From Armillaria gallica (lineage: Eukaryota; Basidiomycota; Agaricomycetes; Agaricales; Physalacriaceae): a stretch of DNA of 64,000 nucleotides. Location of the stretch: contig JBANDB010000001.1 of the NCBI GenBank assembly GCA_037576215.1, positions 7,068,001-7,132,000 of the forward strand. Direction: 5' to 3'. Below the pieces are notes generated by a model. That model saw nothing but the letters and a program-made list of their open reading frames with translations, ran no database searches and was not told the origin of the DNA. Each line of letters opens with the position of its first letter. The first letter of the stretch is position 1. This document shows positions 10,592 to 22,599 of this stretch, one piece after another. A program made the position numbers and the translations under genes.

Positions 10592-12961
10592 TTAGTTCGG
10601 AGCGCTCAAAAGTCCCCTTCTGCGCTGATGAAGTCGAGTTCTATGCTCATTGAGATCAATATACCACTGATCGCCGCATTGAGACTGGTTCTGTAGAAAG
10701 TCATAGAAGGAGACGTGAAAGAGTTTGTAGAATCCTGTGGGAGTCTCGCGCACAACACTGCCCAATTTTGCCAAGATCCGGTGCGCGGGGGGGTCTTCAG
10801 GAAGAAGAGCGAGTGCATCAAGCGCCTTGGCAGTCATCCCTTCTGGTGCTCCTGATACCAGGATGACACCTAGCACGTCACGAAACATCCGCGTGGCAAC
10901 CTCCTTGTCTGTAGCTTCGGATGCCGCGGTGTCCATGACTGTGCGGTAGAGAGCCCTCAAGGCATCTGTTGCGTTTTCACAAACCGGAATCCCAAGTAAT
11001 GCCAGTAATCTCGTCGGACTCGGCATTTCGCGAATGAATCTGCATACAGTGGCAGCCCAGATGAACGAGCCCTTTGCCCGTTTACTGAGCACTTCTGCCG
11101 CGTGAAGTGCCTCAAACATTTCCCGCAAGTTGTTAGGTTCGTTCCGTTCCGACATGTCGGCAAACATGGCAGAGACGTGATAATCGACATAGCAGCGGAT
11201 GTCATGGGTTGCTAGTTCCGACGTGTCCAAGGAGATCGATTCAACATCGGACTGAGATGCTTCTTGGAATTCTTTTGTTATGCGCTCTAGAGGTCGGCTC
11301 GAGACGAGGAGTCTCAGGAAAGGTAGACACGTTCCAAATTCTTTTGCGAGGACAGTGAGCACCTCTCTAGACGGATCGTAAGCATCCAAGCCGTCAATGA
11401 TGATAATAATGGGACCCTCGTCGGCCAAATCCGGTATACTCTGTAACGGCTGCTGAATGAAGAGCTGGAATTGCTCCTTTGCAGATGACGGGAGCATTTC
11501 GTGACTTCGAAGAGCCCGCAAAATAACTTCACCGATCCGGTTGTCAAACGTCGCTAGTGAGTACGCGATGGTGGTGAACAGGGTCGATGAGTCAGAAGAT
11601 TCCATATGGTTGTAGGAAATGAAGGCACCCAGACGGTTACGTCCACTCGCATGGATAGCGAGCTCACGCAAAGTGCACATCAACGATGTTTTGCCTGATC
11701 CGGATATGCCGTAGCACAAGAAGATGCGGCCACTGCACTCTGCGATCCAAGTCATAATAGCGTTGATGGCTTCCCTTCGCGTCCCTAGCAAGCACGTCGC
11801 CTGAGGAGCAGTTTCAATGGATATGTGTAGGCGATCAAGAAGCTCTCGCTTGACTAGACACTCCGATTAACGATCTATTTCGGCGTTAAGCAAAACGACA
11901 TACCAAAGGGGTTGACAGGTTTTTGAACTCCCAAGGTCACAACATCAGGTTTCTTCGTAGCACTGTTCATGTCTCGGAATGCTCTCTTAAATTCTGCAGC
12001 CTTATCGATATAAATCGCGCTCAAGGGATGCCCTAGAGTGACATTCAATTCAAGCATCAGAAAATAGTCTGTGTATACCTACCTTCACCATTCTTCCTTA
12101 CGTATCCTTCAATGAAGAGAGAGCATTCGATCGTCTGCTTCAGCAGGGATTCAAAGAAGGATCGTGGTCGTTTGCAGATTTCTTCATGGCTTGCTGTAAC
12201 ATATGCCGAAAACATGACATTGTAGAGATCAACGATGAACCTGTCTGCATCCGGCCTCTTTCTTAAAACCTGGGGGCTCATAAATACAGTTTCAGAGCAG
12301 TCGACAAGAGACAGCTTACGTCGATTCCCTTTGACAAGAAACTCCAGGCGACATCAGCAACACCGTCGACCTAGAAGCAGTGTCTGCTCTATGTAATTAG
12401 ATGAGATTTTATTACACGCACTTCTGCAAGGGTTTTGATCATGTTTCGCACCGACAGCACGCGAGTATCCTCGGAGCACGATAATTTAAGGGACGCTACG
12501 ACCGATGACCGGGTGTCGTAGAGTGGGACCGTTTGACCTGGTGATCAGGGTAGTTAGAGCCAGGTGCAACTTTACCGCGTTCAAGGCAGTCTTACAGTCA
12601 GGCACTTCACCAAACAAGTCTGAAACTGTCTTCGTAGTACGCCCGAATACGCCTGCGCGACTCCACATGATACGCCTGTAAAGTTTCAGTTCAACTTCTG
12701 CTGTCGCTTCCAGATATCCTCTAGTGTCATGAAACAATGGTCAGAGGACTGACGAGCTCCTATGAAGCTCTTAACTCACAAATCGAGATTGACTGTCCAC
12801 GTTGGTACCGCATGATCAAGACTGATCGTGGGATACGAATGCGCAACACCTGCAGCTACAATGTCCAGTTGCAGTCTGAAGTTTTTCATCGATGGCGCAA
12901 AGCCCTGTACTTCGACGTCTGTAGGATTGTCAGAAGTAATTAACACTTGTATTACCGGCAA
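10592..12961 (-). CDS. NLR-B: C2-helical-NACHT protein, short form, altered Walker B
   Basis: Second short NLR, head-to-tail with NLR-A. C2-like exons are at 12961-12778 (TDVEVQGFAPSMKNFRLQL, ending TWTVNLDL) and 12737-12540 (YLEATAEVELKLYRRIMW). They are followed by a shortened SCSEDTRV linker, VDGVADVAWSFLSKGID near 12350, helical exons (YNVMFSAYVTASHEE) and the NACHT exon from about 11860 to 10592. Walker A is GISGSGKTS. Walker B is IIIIIDGLDAYD, with Ala where the sisters have Glu after the second Asp. It ends shortly after CGDQWYID, like NLR-A. A further β-rich segment at 13559-13353 could be an upstream exon, so the start is uncertain. Confidence 0.65.
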
Positions 12962-13589
12962 GGGGGACTAACCCTTTATGAGGCGCGATCCAAGACTGTC
13001 AGATGTTAGAAGCGATGACAGTGGTTTGCATCAGATAGACTCACGTTATATCTTCCATCATGATGAACTGACTTTGCAATACTACTGGAAAGGGCGGGTC
13101 CAAACACGCGGTTAAGGCGAGGCACTGATCACGTAAGCCTAGAGAGAACGTCCTTGCGACTTGCCGTGTTCGGCAAGACCTAAGTTGCATCATGGCTGGT
13201 TACCAGAATCCATTTCTGGTGACAAGAAACTGGATTATGCTTCCGCAAACGATGAATTTCTGATAGCTGGGCCTGAGGTATTTCTGAACTCTTGAATCTC
13301 AAGAGATCATTGATGAGCGGTTCAATGTTACGTTGACATGTCAAGGCGCACCTCACATTTGAGAGTTGTTGGCAACGCAGCCATCACGGGTTACGACGGC
13401 TGCAAGACACGTAAGATCCTCAAAGTCAAGAAACAGTAGGATGAGCCTCGTGTCTGTGGTAGTATTGGTCACCTGTAAGGATGTCAGATAACAAAGTCTC
13501 TGTGCTGTGACTGTCGAGAAAACAGGTACACGAGAACTCAGATATCTTCCGTTCACCACTGGTCCCTCCTCTTTACATGTCCATCCTGA

Positions 13590-13970
13590 AAACTGGTCCT
13601 CAATACCGGTTGTGTGGTTCCAAAGCGAAAGGCTAACGTTGGCCCGGGATTGGGCTGCTTCGGTTCAACGATACAGGGATTGATTATAGCCAGAGAGTGC
13701 ATAGGCGCATATATCCTGCTCGGCAAACAGACGACCAGTGAAGGCGAAGAAGGATCAAAACGCCCCAGGGAGGCCGAGCGTGGTAGTTCGGAAACAAGAA
13801 TTGATGGCATCCCAAAATGGCAACACAGCTGAGGGCTCTCCCTCTTTTTATTACCTGCCCCTGCCACTACGCGCTGCTCACGCGTATTCGCCCCTATACA
13901 AGCTACTACGGGTGCTCAGCGCATATTAGCATTTCTTAGGACGACCGGCTTGACTGTCGTCGCAGAACAG
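13590..13970 (+). repeat. Dispersed repeat family R1, copy B
   Basis: Starts at CCTCAATACCGGTTGTGTGG (shared with copy D) and contains GGCGCATATATCCTGCTCGG near 13704. It lies upstream of the F-box relic at 14051 just as copy C lies upstream of the intact F-box gene, suggesting this repeat is, or derives from, an F-box gene 5' region. Confidence 0.65.
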
Positions 13971-14050
13971 ACAACGAATTGACGCGACTCCCAATGTGTT
14001 TGCAATTGATCACCAGGATTATGTAACGGCTGACTAACTCTTTCTTAGAC

Positions 14051-14950
14051 ATGCAATCACCGGCTGCAGTGAACCGTATTGACCCAACAATGTTACGTAG
14101 CACGTGACCCGGTAAAGCGTTTCCGGATATCCGGCACTGCCACGGTGTTGCAAGTCCACTCGCTCCGTATTTTCGCAGCTCGTATTCCTTCTTCCACCGT
14201 TATAGTACTCACTTACAACTTTATTATAACAATATTTTATGCCTGAATACATGTATATTAATAGCGACTATCAATTTGATAATGGCATCAAATGATCAAA
14301 TAAGGACGGACCTTTTGACAGTTTCTATAAGTTTGATATCTTCCTGACTTCGGGTTAATAAACGAAAGAATATTTAGACATGCTTTTCTGATAGTTACAC
14401 GGTGTTTTAGGGATTCTATGTGCCACTACTCCTTAATTTCTCCCCCAAAAAGGCTGCAAACCCTGATTCCATGCTCAAATGTCATAAAGATATGCATTTT
14501 CACACAAATGAAAAGAGCTACAGTTAACTACCGAGTACCATAATGGTTGAAGAAGGAATACGAGCTGCGAAAATACGGAGCGAGTGCAAAGCGAGTGGAC
14601 TTGCAACACCGTGGCAGTGCCGGATATCCGGAAACGCTTTACCGGGTCACGTGCTACGTAACATTGTTGGGTCAATACGGTTCACTGACCGGCTGCAACG
14701 CCCCGCAAATGGTGACCATCCTACTGCCCTACCGCCGATATCACCTCCCTTCTGTGCATGTGGCTCGCCGGGACGCATCGATAAGATAACGATGGCACAC
14801 GTACGGCGCGATGTGATTGCCGTCGACAGCCTCGTCCAACACCGTCTGGATATCATCAAGGAGCTCAAATCAGAGATCATGCGCCTTCGTGCACAAGTCG
14901 CGCATTTGATACAGTCGTTCGCGATGCGCGCAGGATTTCTTCTGAATACC
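14051..14950 (+). pseudogene. F-box gene relic split by a MITE
   Basis: ATG at 14051 follows CTAACTCTTTCTTAGAC, matching the CTAACCCTTACTTAGATATACG that precedes the intact F-box gene start at 20094. Homology resumes after the MITE at 14688, covering the equivalent of residues 4 to about 75 (DEITMAQIRLDMMAVDSL becomes an out-of-frame DKITMAHVRRDVIAVDSL). It fades near 14930 before the F-box itself. Without the MITE the frame still meets a stop soon after the ATG (CGCAAATGGTGA), so the copy was probably already dead or truncated. Confidence 0.7.
14067..14687. mobile_element. Non-autonomous hAT-type MITE with about 145-155 bp terminal inverted repeats
   Basis: The element begins CAGTGAACCGTATTGACC and ends with the exact inverse. 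It is flanked by a perfect 8-bp target duplication ACCGGCTG (14059-14066 and 14688-14695). The left repeat (14067-14210) and right repeat (14533-14687) differ mainly by an 11-bp deletion between two CTCGCT motifs in the left arm. The 320-bp AT-rich interior has no transposase. A CA(G)TG terminus with 8-bp duplications is the hAT signature. It sits 16 bp after the relic ATG. Confidence 0.9.
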
Positions 14951-17474
14951 TGGAATCTTGGTGGTAGATTAACCCCCTGAGATCAATTCAAATTCAAGCT
15001 GGCACTGCCACGCGTCGACCACGTGACCTTTTTCAAAGTCCAGAGAAACCTCCCAGGCAATTGCGTCTAGTATCGAGAGGCTTCAGAATGATACTTTGTA
15101 TTGCCAAATATCGCCCCTCTGTGCATGCAAATGACTCCTTGCTGCTCAGTAAAATATGGCGGCCCTTGATACTTTCGCTGTTCTTAGATCTCACAAGGGA
15201 CTAGTTTTGATGGTTGAAGACCAGCGAAGAGAGAAGAATCGGAGAGACTTGCAACAAAGAGTGGACAGACTCAAACCCGCGCTTTTATAACAGCATTGCG
15301 CAGTGATAGGCTCTGACGAAATTCTTAGTCTTCGAAAGGATACACGAGCAGCGACTCTGGATTCCATGACGAACGCTGGACGACAGTGTGCCTTCTAGTC
15401 TGCACTTTGTACGTCCAAGTCATCGCGTACTTATTCAGAACTCCGTCTAAGCAATATTGAATGCGACAAGCATTTACAATAATGGAAACCTATGGAAACC
15501 TAAGTAAAATTACACCGTAGTTTTGTTCACATGCCCAGTTGGCTCATGATTTGTGTCCTTTTCCATCGCCATGGCCCTGTAATGTACGACAGTATTTTGC
15601 TCATGACGTACTGTCTAGTCACGTCCGTCGAGCTCATTGCCGAACGTGCCCTTTTCTACCGAGTCTACTGTGTCAGCTCAATAATCTACGTCGCTCGCCC
15701 TGAGTGGAAACACTACCTCGAGCTGGTAGCTGAGATTAAAGGAGTACATTTCCGGCCATCTTTTTAACCTATACTAATGGAATTCTGTCGTTAGGGTGTT
15801 GTCCCGATCCTTCTTTGGGCACGCATCTTGACGGGCATTGTGATCCCAGGTAAGGATATGTCCCAGCTACAAAGGAGCAGCCTCCTCAAGTTCCGCCTAA
15901 CTGAATTAGCTATGTTACGCATACTGTCTTGTTCACTGACGAACTTCACACTCCAGCTCCAGCTCCGACTAAGAGCCTGACACTAGCCATTTGACGAATT
16001 ATCTAGTTAGCTCACAGGGGTTTGTTGATCTCCGTGATCTCCGTGGTGTTGGCCGCACATGTACGGCTTGTCATGGATTAGAGTCGCTGGAATAATAAGC
16101 CCGTCTGTGATGCACTCAGTTCTTCGTCACTCGACGAGCCAAGGGGAGGCGGGCTTCAAAAAACGCACATGACGTACATTTTCGCGTTTAAGGATGAGTT
16201 GGACCCCCCCTCCCCCCCTCACCTGCCATATACGGTATTAATATGTACATATTAGGGCAGCTTAGTAACATGATCTTAGCTACCGGAAAGATGCCGGTAC
16301 GTGCCGGTCAGTTGCCGAGAGTTGCCGGTTGGCTACCCACCACACTTTGGCGAGGAATACGGCCAAGATGAGTATTTTGACATGAAATGAACTGCATTCA
16401 TATGAATGCATTGAAATAATGATAATTTGAACTACTAGGTAAGTCCTACAGTGCTATATAGCCTAAAATAGGACACGCAAAGTGCATGTCACTTTCGTGT
16501 TTAAGGCTTGGACCCCTACCCTATGTGCCGGATTTTAGCCGTGCCTCCCCCTTGCGACGAGCAAGCAGCTCCCCTCGGTCGCCAACTTCTAACATCAGCT
16601 TGATGCGCTCGGATGTTTGATTTTATGACCGTCAGTCTATTCCTTCAGCTCTCAGTATTGGACTGCGTCACCACCTTTGCTGATCTCAGCGCCTAAGTGA
16701 CGGGTAATGAAGAACCAATGACGCAAACAAGGATAGGTCGCCTCAGATATGTTTCGCAATGCCCATCCTTCGAGGATATACCAAGTATCATAAAGGAAAA
16801 CAGCCTTTAGAAGAGATCGGAGTTATGGGGTACGTGTTGTAGTTGCTCTTCCCTTACTTTCCTGATAGATGCGTTATTTCCAAAGGTAACTTTCCTTCAT
16901 CCTATATGGCCGTGCAGCTGGTTCTCGCCATACAACTTACAAAAACTGGTGCCCCTCTGAAAACTTTTACAATGCCTCAAGTATCTGGGATGCGTCAGCG
17001 TAGTAACGATCGCAACTCGCACCGAAAATTTCCTACTTTTTTCCTGTTGATTTGGGAGAAATATCTAAAAGTATCCATGCCATGACAGTATAAGCTCAAA
17101 TTGGTAGATTACGGAAATCGCGGCCGGAAAGAGGATCAAGATACGCATCGAGGTGAAATCTCTGCGCGCCTAATTCAACAAAACATATATCAGAGAAGCT
17201 AGCAGTTCGTATAACTATATTCCCCGAATTTCTCTAACAATATCGCACTTCGAGTCATGTCGCACTTGCGCGGGTTGAAAATGTCAATGTACACGATTGT
17301 CTATTGAGTGGCCGAACACTTTTGGTACGTAAAGATCCTAGTTCGCCTGGATACTGATGATCATCTTCTTTGCTGCAGTCGATGAGCATAGCCATGAGCT
17401 ACGCACTGTTTATAACGGAGGGTCGATATATGCTATTCTCTTAACCCACTACCCCGTTTCTTTTGCTTTTCCTC
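14951..17474. other. Gene-poor stretch
   Basis: No gene could be supported in 2.5 kb. A 78-aa hydrophobic ORF at 15531-15767 is the only coding-like item and matches nothing I recognise. At 16165-16215 and 16480-16520 there are two similar blocks (TTTCG(C/T)GTTTAAGG followed by TTGGACCCC), the first next to a C-run of about 17 bases. Looks like decayed repeat DNA. Confidence 0.3.
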
Positions 17475-18755
17475 ATGACGATTCAGGCAGATATTCCACC
17501 TGATCTTACCGACGAAGACAAAGCTTCCATGCTTCTATTTCTCGACGCTGAACTGAACACCGCAATTCTCCTCGTATTATTGCACGGTAGGCAATGACAT
17601 TCAACACCTTGATATGTAAGTGTCGATTGACGATAGGCATATACACCGGAATTGTTGCTATTACATTGTGGAATATATGTGAGCCAGGAGCATCTCTACT
17701 ACGGCATCCAAGCTGACATGAGTGACCCAGTTACCGACAAATGCCGGCCGTTCCGACGGGCCATGATTGTCGTCATTATTCTCCTTCATGCCCTGATTAC
17801 TATCGGCATTGCTGTCCAATGGTCATTCATATGCTCTGCATTCATCGAAAATGGGCAAAGCTTTTGGACCATATTCTGGAAGCTTAACAGTGTGAACCAA
17901 GCAGCCTATTTGGAGATGGGTATTACATCCTCCATGAGTACCATTCTCGCAGACTCATATATCGTATGCGCCACTTCGCTGGTGATTATCCATGTTAGCT
18001 TACCATTTTATCGGCTTTAGATTTGGTGCTGTTGGATGGTCTCGGGGCGCCGCTGGCTTATTGTTCTGCTTCCAATGATTTCCCTAATTTCCGCAGTGGG
18101 TAAAGTGTCTGCTGTTCTCATCTACCTTTTCATATATTCAACTTTACGTGTAGTGGCGAAAAGTATGGAGATGTATCATGAGTACCTCAGTGCATCTGAT
18201 TCAGTATTCATGACGATCTACATGGTCTTCATCCTTGCAACGACACTATGGTGCACGCTGTTTATCATATTCCACATTTTGAGTGTTACCGGGGTTAGAC
18301 ACAGTGAAGGACTGAGTGCTTTCCGCCGTTTTATCGAAGTGCTAGTGGAATCCTACGCTCTCTATTCAATAGCTCTGATCCTAGCCTTGGCTTTCTTCAA
18401 TACCAATGATTTTGGATTTTATTATATTAATGGAATCGTCGCCATTGCGAAGGTGTGTTGAACGTTCACAATCTTTGAGTTTGATTCATTATATATCAAA
18501 CACATTGTGTAGGGAGTTGCACCCACGCTCCTTATTGGCAGAGCAGCAGCAGGACACACACGCCCAACCGAAGAACATGATGGAAGTTCGTTGGTGTCTA
18601 CCATTCATTTCCAGACGCCTTCGCAGTCTTCTCGACTTTCGCAATCGTCCACTTCAAGCTTTCAGGAATCCACCCTGAAGAACGCAGTCCTTGAAGTGGA
18701 CGTTGAATCGCAGACGCAGCAGCCGGATGAGTTTTTTGTATCCGTTGTAAATTGA
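17475..18755 (+). CDS. Fungal seven-helix membrane protein (7TM copy 1)
   Basis: Five exons: 17475-17586, 17637-17678, 17731-17963, 18021-18452, 18513-18755. The sum is 1062 nt (353 aa), and all junctions are GT-AG and in frame. Hydrophobic segments appear in the order NTAILLVLLHGIYTGIVAITLW, RAMIVVIILLHALITIGIAV, SMSTILADSYIIW, RRWLIVLLPMISLISAVGKV, FMTIYMVFILATTLWCTLFI and YALYSIALILALAFF, then GVAPTLLIGRAAAG and a Ser/Gln-rich hydrophilic tail. The DSYIIWCCWM / GxAPTLLxGR pattern is typical of a large Agaricomycete family of unknown ligand. A distant relative of the pair at 33.9 and 42.5 kb. The start at 17475 gives an N-terminus of normal length; an ATG at 17385 would need an extra intron. 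Confidence 0.8.
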
Positions 18756-19439
18756 CAATCATGGTCACGATAAACAACTGGGCGTCGGGTTCGAACCGTT
18801 CAGAGACTTTGACCCCTTTTTTTTGCCGTAGGATCCTTTTTTATTATTCTGCTTTTCCCCATCTACTTTTGATCATTTATATAATTACATACCTCTGTAT
18901 AACGTCCCTTTAAATTTTATCACGCCGTCTTCACATTTATGTCGTCTTCGGCGGTGATTTCCAATTTTGGAGGCACACAGTATTCAGATTCACCCGGCTG
19001 GTCAGCTCCTTGTTCTTCCATCTGATCCTCATCCGTCGGCCAATTGAATGACATCCCTTTCACTGGTCATGCGACCTCTTCCGAGCTTGTACCCCCATTT
19101 TCAACACCGGAGAATCAAACGGTGACATCCAACATGCTGTCGGCAGTCCACCACTCCTTTCCCCGCTTTCTACACGTGTTGCCATCACCCATTCCCAGGT
19201 CTTCGGCCTGCATGGCACTGAGAATCGGAAGCAGTAACGAATCATGCCTTGTCGTCTTAGGTCCTGACGGCTCTGGGAGGAATGGAGGATTAGCAGATGC
19301 ACGTCAGGACATATGGTATAGATTCTATGAAACGACAATTAGATTTGGGCGTTTCGCACTATTACTCAGGCTAAAGGTTGAGCTCCGGATGTCGCTGGTA
19401 GAAAAATCTGCACCGGAGAATGCTTTAATGCATAGTGCA
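18756..19439. other. Intergenic region
   Basis: Begins with a T-rich 3' flank of the 7TM gene (near 18830-18850). No gene recognised before repeat copy C. Confidence 0.3.
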
Positions 19440-19810
19440 GGTTCACCCTGGAACTGAGGGATTGATGTAGCGAGAGTGTGTGAATAGAGGGGCATATATC
19501 CTGCTCGACAAACAGATGACAAGATGGATGACAGTATTGCAAGGGATGGTGGTTCGGAAACAACAGCTGATGGCATCCCGAAATGGCAACATGACACTGC
19601 CCTCTTACCGCCACCTGCCCGCGCTGGTCACGCGTATTCGCCCATATACAAGCTACTACGGGTGCTCAACGCGTATTAGGATTTCTTACGGCGACCAGCT
19701 TGACTGTCGTCGCGACGAATTGGCGCGACGGCAAATCTGTTCAGAGTCCAAATTCTCGTGGACACGTCTTGATGCTGGCTTCTTGGATGGCCCTAATACG
19801 AGGGCCTACC
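19440..19810 (+). repeat. Dispersed repeat family R1, copy C (5' region of the F-box gene)
   Basis: Contains GGGGCATATATCCTGCTCG near 19487, GGTGGTTCGGAAACAACAGCTGATGGCATCCCGAAATGGCAAC, and the ACGCGTATTCGCCC...CAAGCTACTACGGGTGCTCA block shared almost word for word with copy B. It ends about 280 bp before the intact F-box gene. Confidence 0.65.
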
Positions 19811-20093
19811 CTGATTAATCAGACACTGTCACACGGTAATTCATGAGAATTTTCGCGCATGAGTACTATTTCTTTTTGGTAGCTGTCGGTACTTGTGTTT
19901 GGCACCCGAATATGGTCGTCATCTACCCTCATGACCATCGATTCTACCGCGGCGTCGCCGAGTTCTTGCCTGAAGGAGACAAAGTCACCAGTTTCAAAAC
20001 GGAGAAAAGCCCAGCACGGCTTGTTTTCTGCCTTGGCCAACGTACGTCGCCAGGATTTTGCAAGAGCCCGACTAACCCTTACTTAGATATACG

Positions 20094-21527
20094 ATGACCA
20101 GCTACAACGCCACCCAAATGCCCTCTTATTCCCCTACCATCGATATCACCTCCCATCTGCGCTCATGGTGCCCGGCGGAACGTATCGATGAGATAACGAT
20201 GGCGCAGATACGGCTCGATATGATGGCCGTCGACAGCCTCGTCCAACCCCGGCTGGATCGCATCAAGGAGCTCGAAGCAGAGATCGCCCGCCTGCGCGCA
20301 GAAGTCGCCGTCATCAGCCCCACCCTTGACAAGTACCACTCTTTGCATGCGCCCATCCGCCGCCTCCCGCCAGAATTGCTCCTATCCGTATTCGGCCACC
20401 TCGAACCAGGTCCGATGCCGCTCAAAGATGACGCACCGTGGCTTCTCACAAGAGTCTGTTCATCGTGGCGTGAACTTGTAACGCATACGCCGACGCTGTG
20501 GTCGACAATAAAGATGGACTGTCCATATGGTTGGTGGAATCTTCCCAAGAATTCGGCCCTGTCAACCCTACTCACTTGCTCGCTTCGGTATTCGAACAAC
20601 GCGCCCTTGGATGTCACTCTAGCCTCCCACGGAAAGATACCCGCTACTGATCACATAGTCGTCCTGCTGAGGCAGCATTCCACCAGATGGCGCTCTCTTG
20701 TAGCTGATTCTGGTGAGTTCATACCAAATAATCTCCCTACACTGGAGAAACTCGATTTACGAATATCCTCGGTGCGGTTCAACGCTCTCCAGGCGCCTCG
20801 ACTACATACCCTTATCCTCGGCGAACTCAGCAGCATCCCTTTTGGCAGGTTCCCTTCCCTCCGCTGCCTCGAATGCTCCATCATCGACAGTGCACAGCTT
20901 ATCACTCTCCTCGAAGACGCCAAGCAGCTCACCTCTCTTCGAGTCAATTGTCGGGAGCGTTTGATTCCTAAAAACTTACCTGGTTCCTCCATAATCAGCA
21001 GCCTCCTTGAACTCCATCTCCCTGCGAAAGTGCCCAAAGCCCTCTCATGCATATCCTTCCCCATGCTTCATTCTCTCACTCTGGGCCTCCCGCTCTGTTG
21101 TTCCCCCGCCTACACCCAAATGGACGTTGATATCCTGAATAACCTTCACTGTCCGCATCTGCGCACGCTCATCCTCAACGAACCCATCAGCATTCTGTCT
21201 CTGGACAAACTCCTCTCGTACCCCATCACCCGCTTGCATATGGTCGTTAGAGCGAAGAGCATGTACTATGCGCTCAACTCGACACCTCTGCTCCATCTTG
21301 AGGACCTGCGTATCACAGATGATATGCCATCGGCGTCCGGGGAGATACTTATGGTAGTCAAGGCGAAGAGGAGCTTGAGGCACGTGGAGGTAAAGTCGGC
21401 GTCATTCGCGAGGATCAAGGAGCTGTTTCGGACGGAGAGTTTCCCCGAGGAGTTGACAGTAAGATGTTGGAACGCACTGGCACAAACAGTGTTGCCCAGA
21501 ATCCGCCCAGATGGAAGTTCAAACTAA
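20094..21527 (+). CDS. F-box protein with N-terminal coiled coil and leucine-rich C-terminal half
   Basis: Single exon, 477 aa. Residues about 45-75 form an acidic/basic heptad-like coiled coil (LDRIKELEAEIARLRAEV). Residues about 85-135 match the F-box pattern of Agaricomycetes (IRRLPPELLLSVFGHL ... LLTRVCSSWRELVTHTPTLW). The C-terminal half is a series of Leu-rich segments (LPTLEKLDLRI, PRLHTLILGEL, FPSLRCLECSI, LTSLRVNCRE, HLRTLILNEP), an irregular LRR-like solenoid. F-box proteins of this type recruit substrates to SCF ubiquitin ligases through Skp1; the substrate is unknown. A 3' splice-like CTTACTTAG lies just before the ATG, so a 5' UTR intron is possible. A dead paralogue lies at 14 kb. 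Confidence 0.85.
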   Translation: MTSYNATQMPSYSPTIDITSHLRSWCPAERIDEITMAQIRLDMMAVDSLVQPRLDRIKELEAEIARLRAEVAVISPTLDKYHSLHAPIRRLPPELLLSVFGHLEPGPMPLKDDAPWLLTRVCSSWRELVTHTPTLWSTIKMDCPYGWWNLPKNSALSTLLTCSLRYSNNAPLDVTLASHGKIPATDHIVVLLRQHSTRWRSLVADSGEFIPNNLPTLEKLDLRISSVRFNALQAPRLHTLILGELSSIPFGRFPSLRCLECSIIDSAQLITLLEDAKQLTSLRVNCRERLIPKNLPGSSIISSLLELHLPAKVPKALSCISFPMLHSLTLGLPLCCSPAYTQMDVDILNNLHCPHLRTLILNEPISILSLDKLLSYPITRLHMVVRAKSMYYALNSTPLLHLEDLRITDDMPSASGEILMVVKAKRSLRHVEVKSASFARIKELFRTESFPEELTVRCWNALAQTVLPRIRPDGSSN

Positions 21528-21539
21528 GAGATGCTTTAG

Positions 21540-22260
21540 TGGTATGGTTTTTAACAAGCCGTTTCGAGAGTGGCTTTTAAACTCTGTGATTTATAATTGA
21601 GATCCTTTTTCTAGATACGGAACCATCTTTGATTCATTCCCCTCCGTATTCCCTATACGGGGCAAAGATCTTTTAGTCTTTTCGGATCTGTTGAGGGTGC
21701 AAAGGATTGGATGCCTTTATTGTTGTTGAATTATCAGGCTAACTACTTGTGCCAGTAGCACTTGCCTGTTTTTTTAACCCGTCGTTCTTGAATAACTTTG
21801 TACGAGCCGTTTGGCGTGCACTGCGATGGGGAATGCATTGTGTCGCCTAACTAAAACCCGGGACTCTAAAATCAAACCATGTGTGGATGTAGAAGCTGCG
21901 TGTTAATTTCTGGTTCAAGGTATCTTTCCCGACGAATTCAACGGGGACAGTTCTATTTCCTGGATATATTTGGTTTGAGTTTATGCAGGATGGGAATCAG
22001 AGGTTGGGAGTTTTCTTACGTCGCGGGGCATTCGCTGTAAGGAGACTGTTTGATATTCGTTAAAAGCAATGCGGAATCGGTACGCCTCCCGAGTGTTCTC
22101 CTCTCCCTACCTTGCTTATCGATCCTTTCGCCAGCAGGACGGCTCGACTCTCCATTGTCCAATAATGTTACAGTTTTAGGGATGACCTTGGGACTTGTAT
22201 TTTACACTGAGTGGTTGATGGTGTTCTTATTTCGGTGGGCCCCGTAACTCGTGCTAATGA
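21540..22260 (+). repeat. Direct repeat block A1 (F-box 3' flank)
   Basis: Starts at AACAAGCCGTTTCGAGAG just after the F-box stop and includes TTTTCGGATCTGTTGAGGGT and ACTACTTGTGCCAGTAGCAC. The same landmarks recur in block A2 at about 24.8-25.6 kb in the same orientation. Noncoding. Confidence 0.6.
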
Positions 22261-22599
22261 TCCTTTACTCAGACTCGCATTCGGGTAGGAGTTTTCGATG
22301 TTCGGTCAAAAGTATGCTAACAAAAACAAAACAAAAAGTAGTGTGCATTATCTCGGCTGGGTAAATGATGCAATCGTGTATGATTGACTTTCCTGCGTCG
22401 TCCGCCTGGATCAGGGGTAAATTCCTAAAGAATCATTCGAGTCGATTATAAAATGTAAAGAGCAGAGCACAGCTTCCCGATGTTAATGCGTAGCGAACGG
22501 CGCTGGTGGATGACCGTTTTGACCATCGGGTTTCCCACGGCCTGGGAAGCCAAGGCTAGTGTCAGCTGTTAAAACAGTAGGTACTTTACTGAAAGCAAT

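Noticed and set aside
15531..15767. A membrane-protein exon of the 7TM or DUF6533 type
   Set aside because: Hydrophobic but without the family motifs, and no neighbouring exons could be joined.
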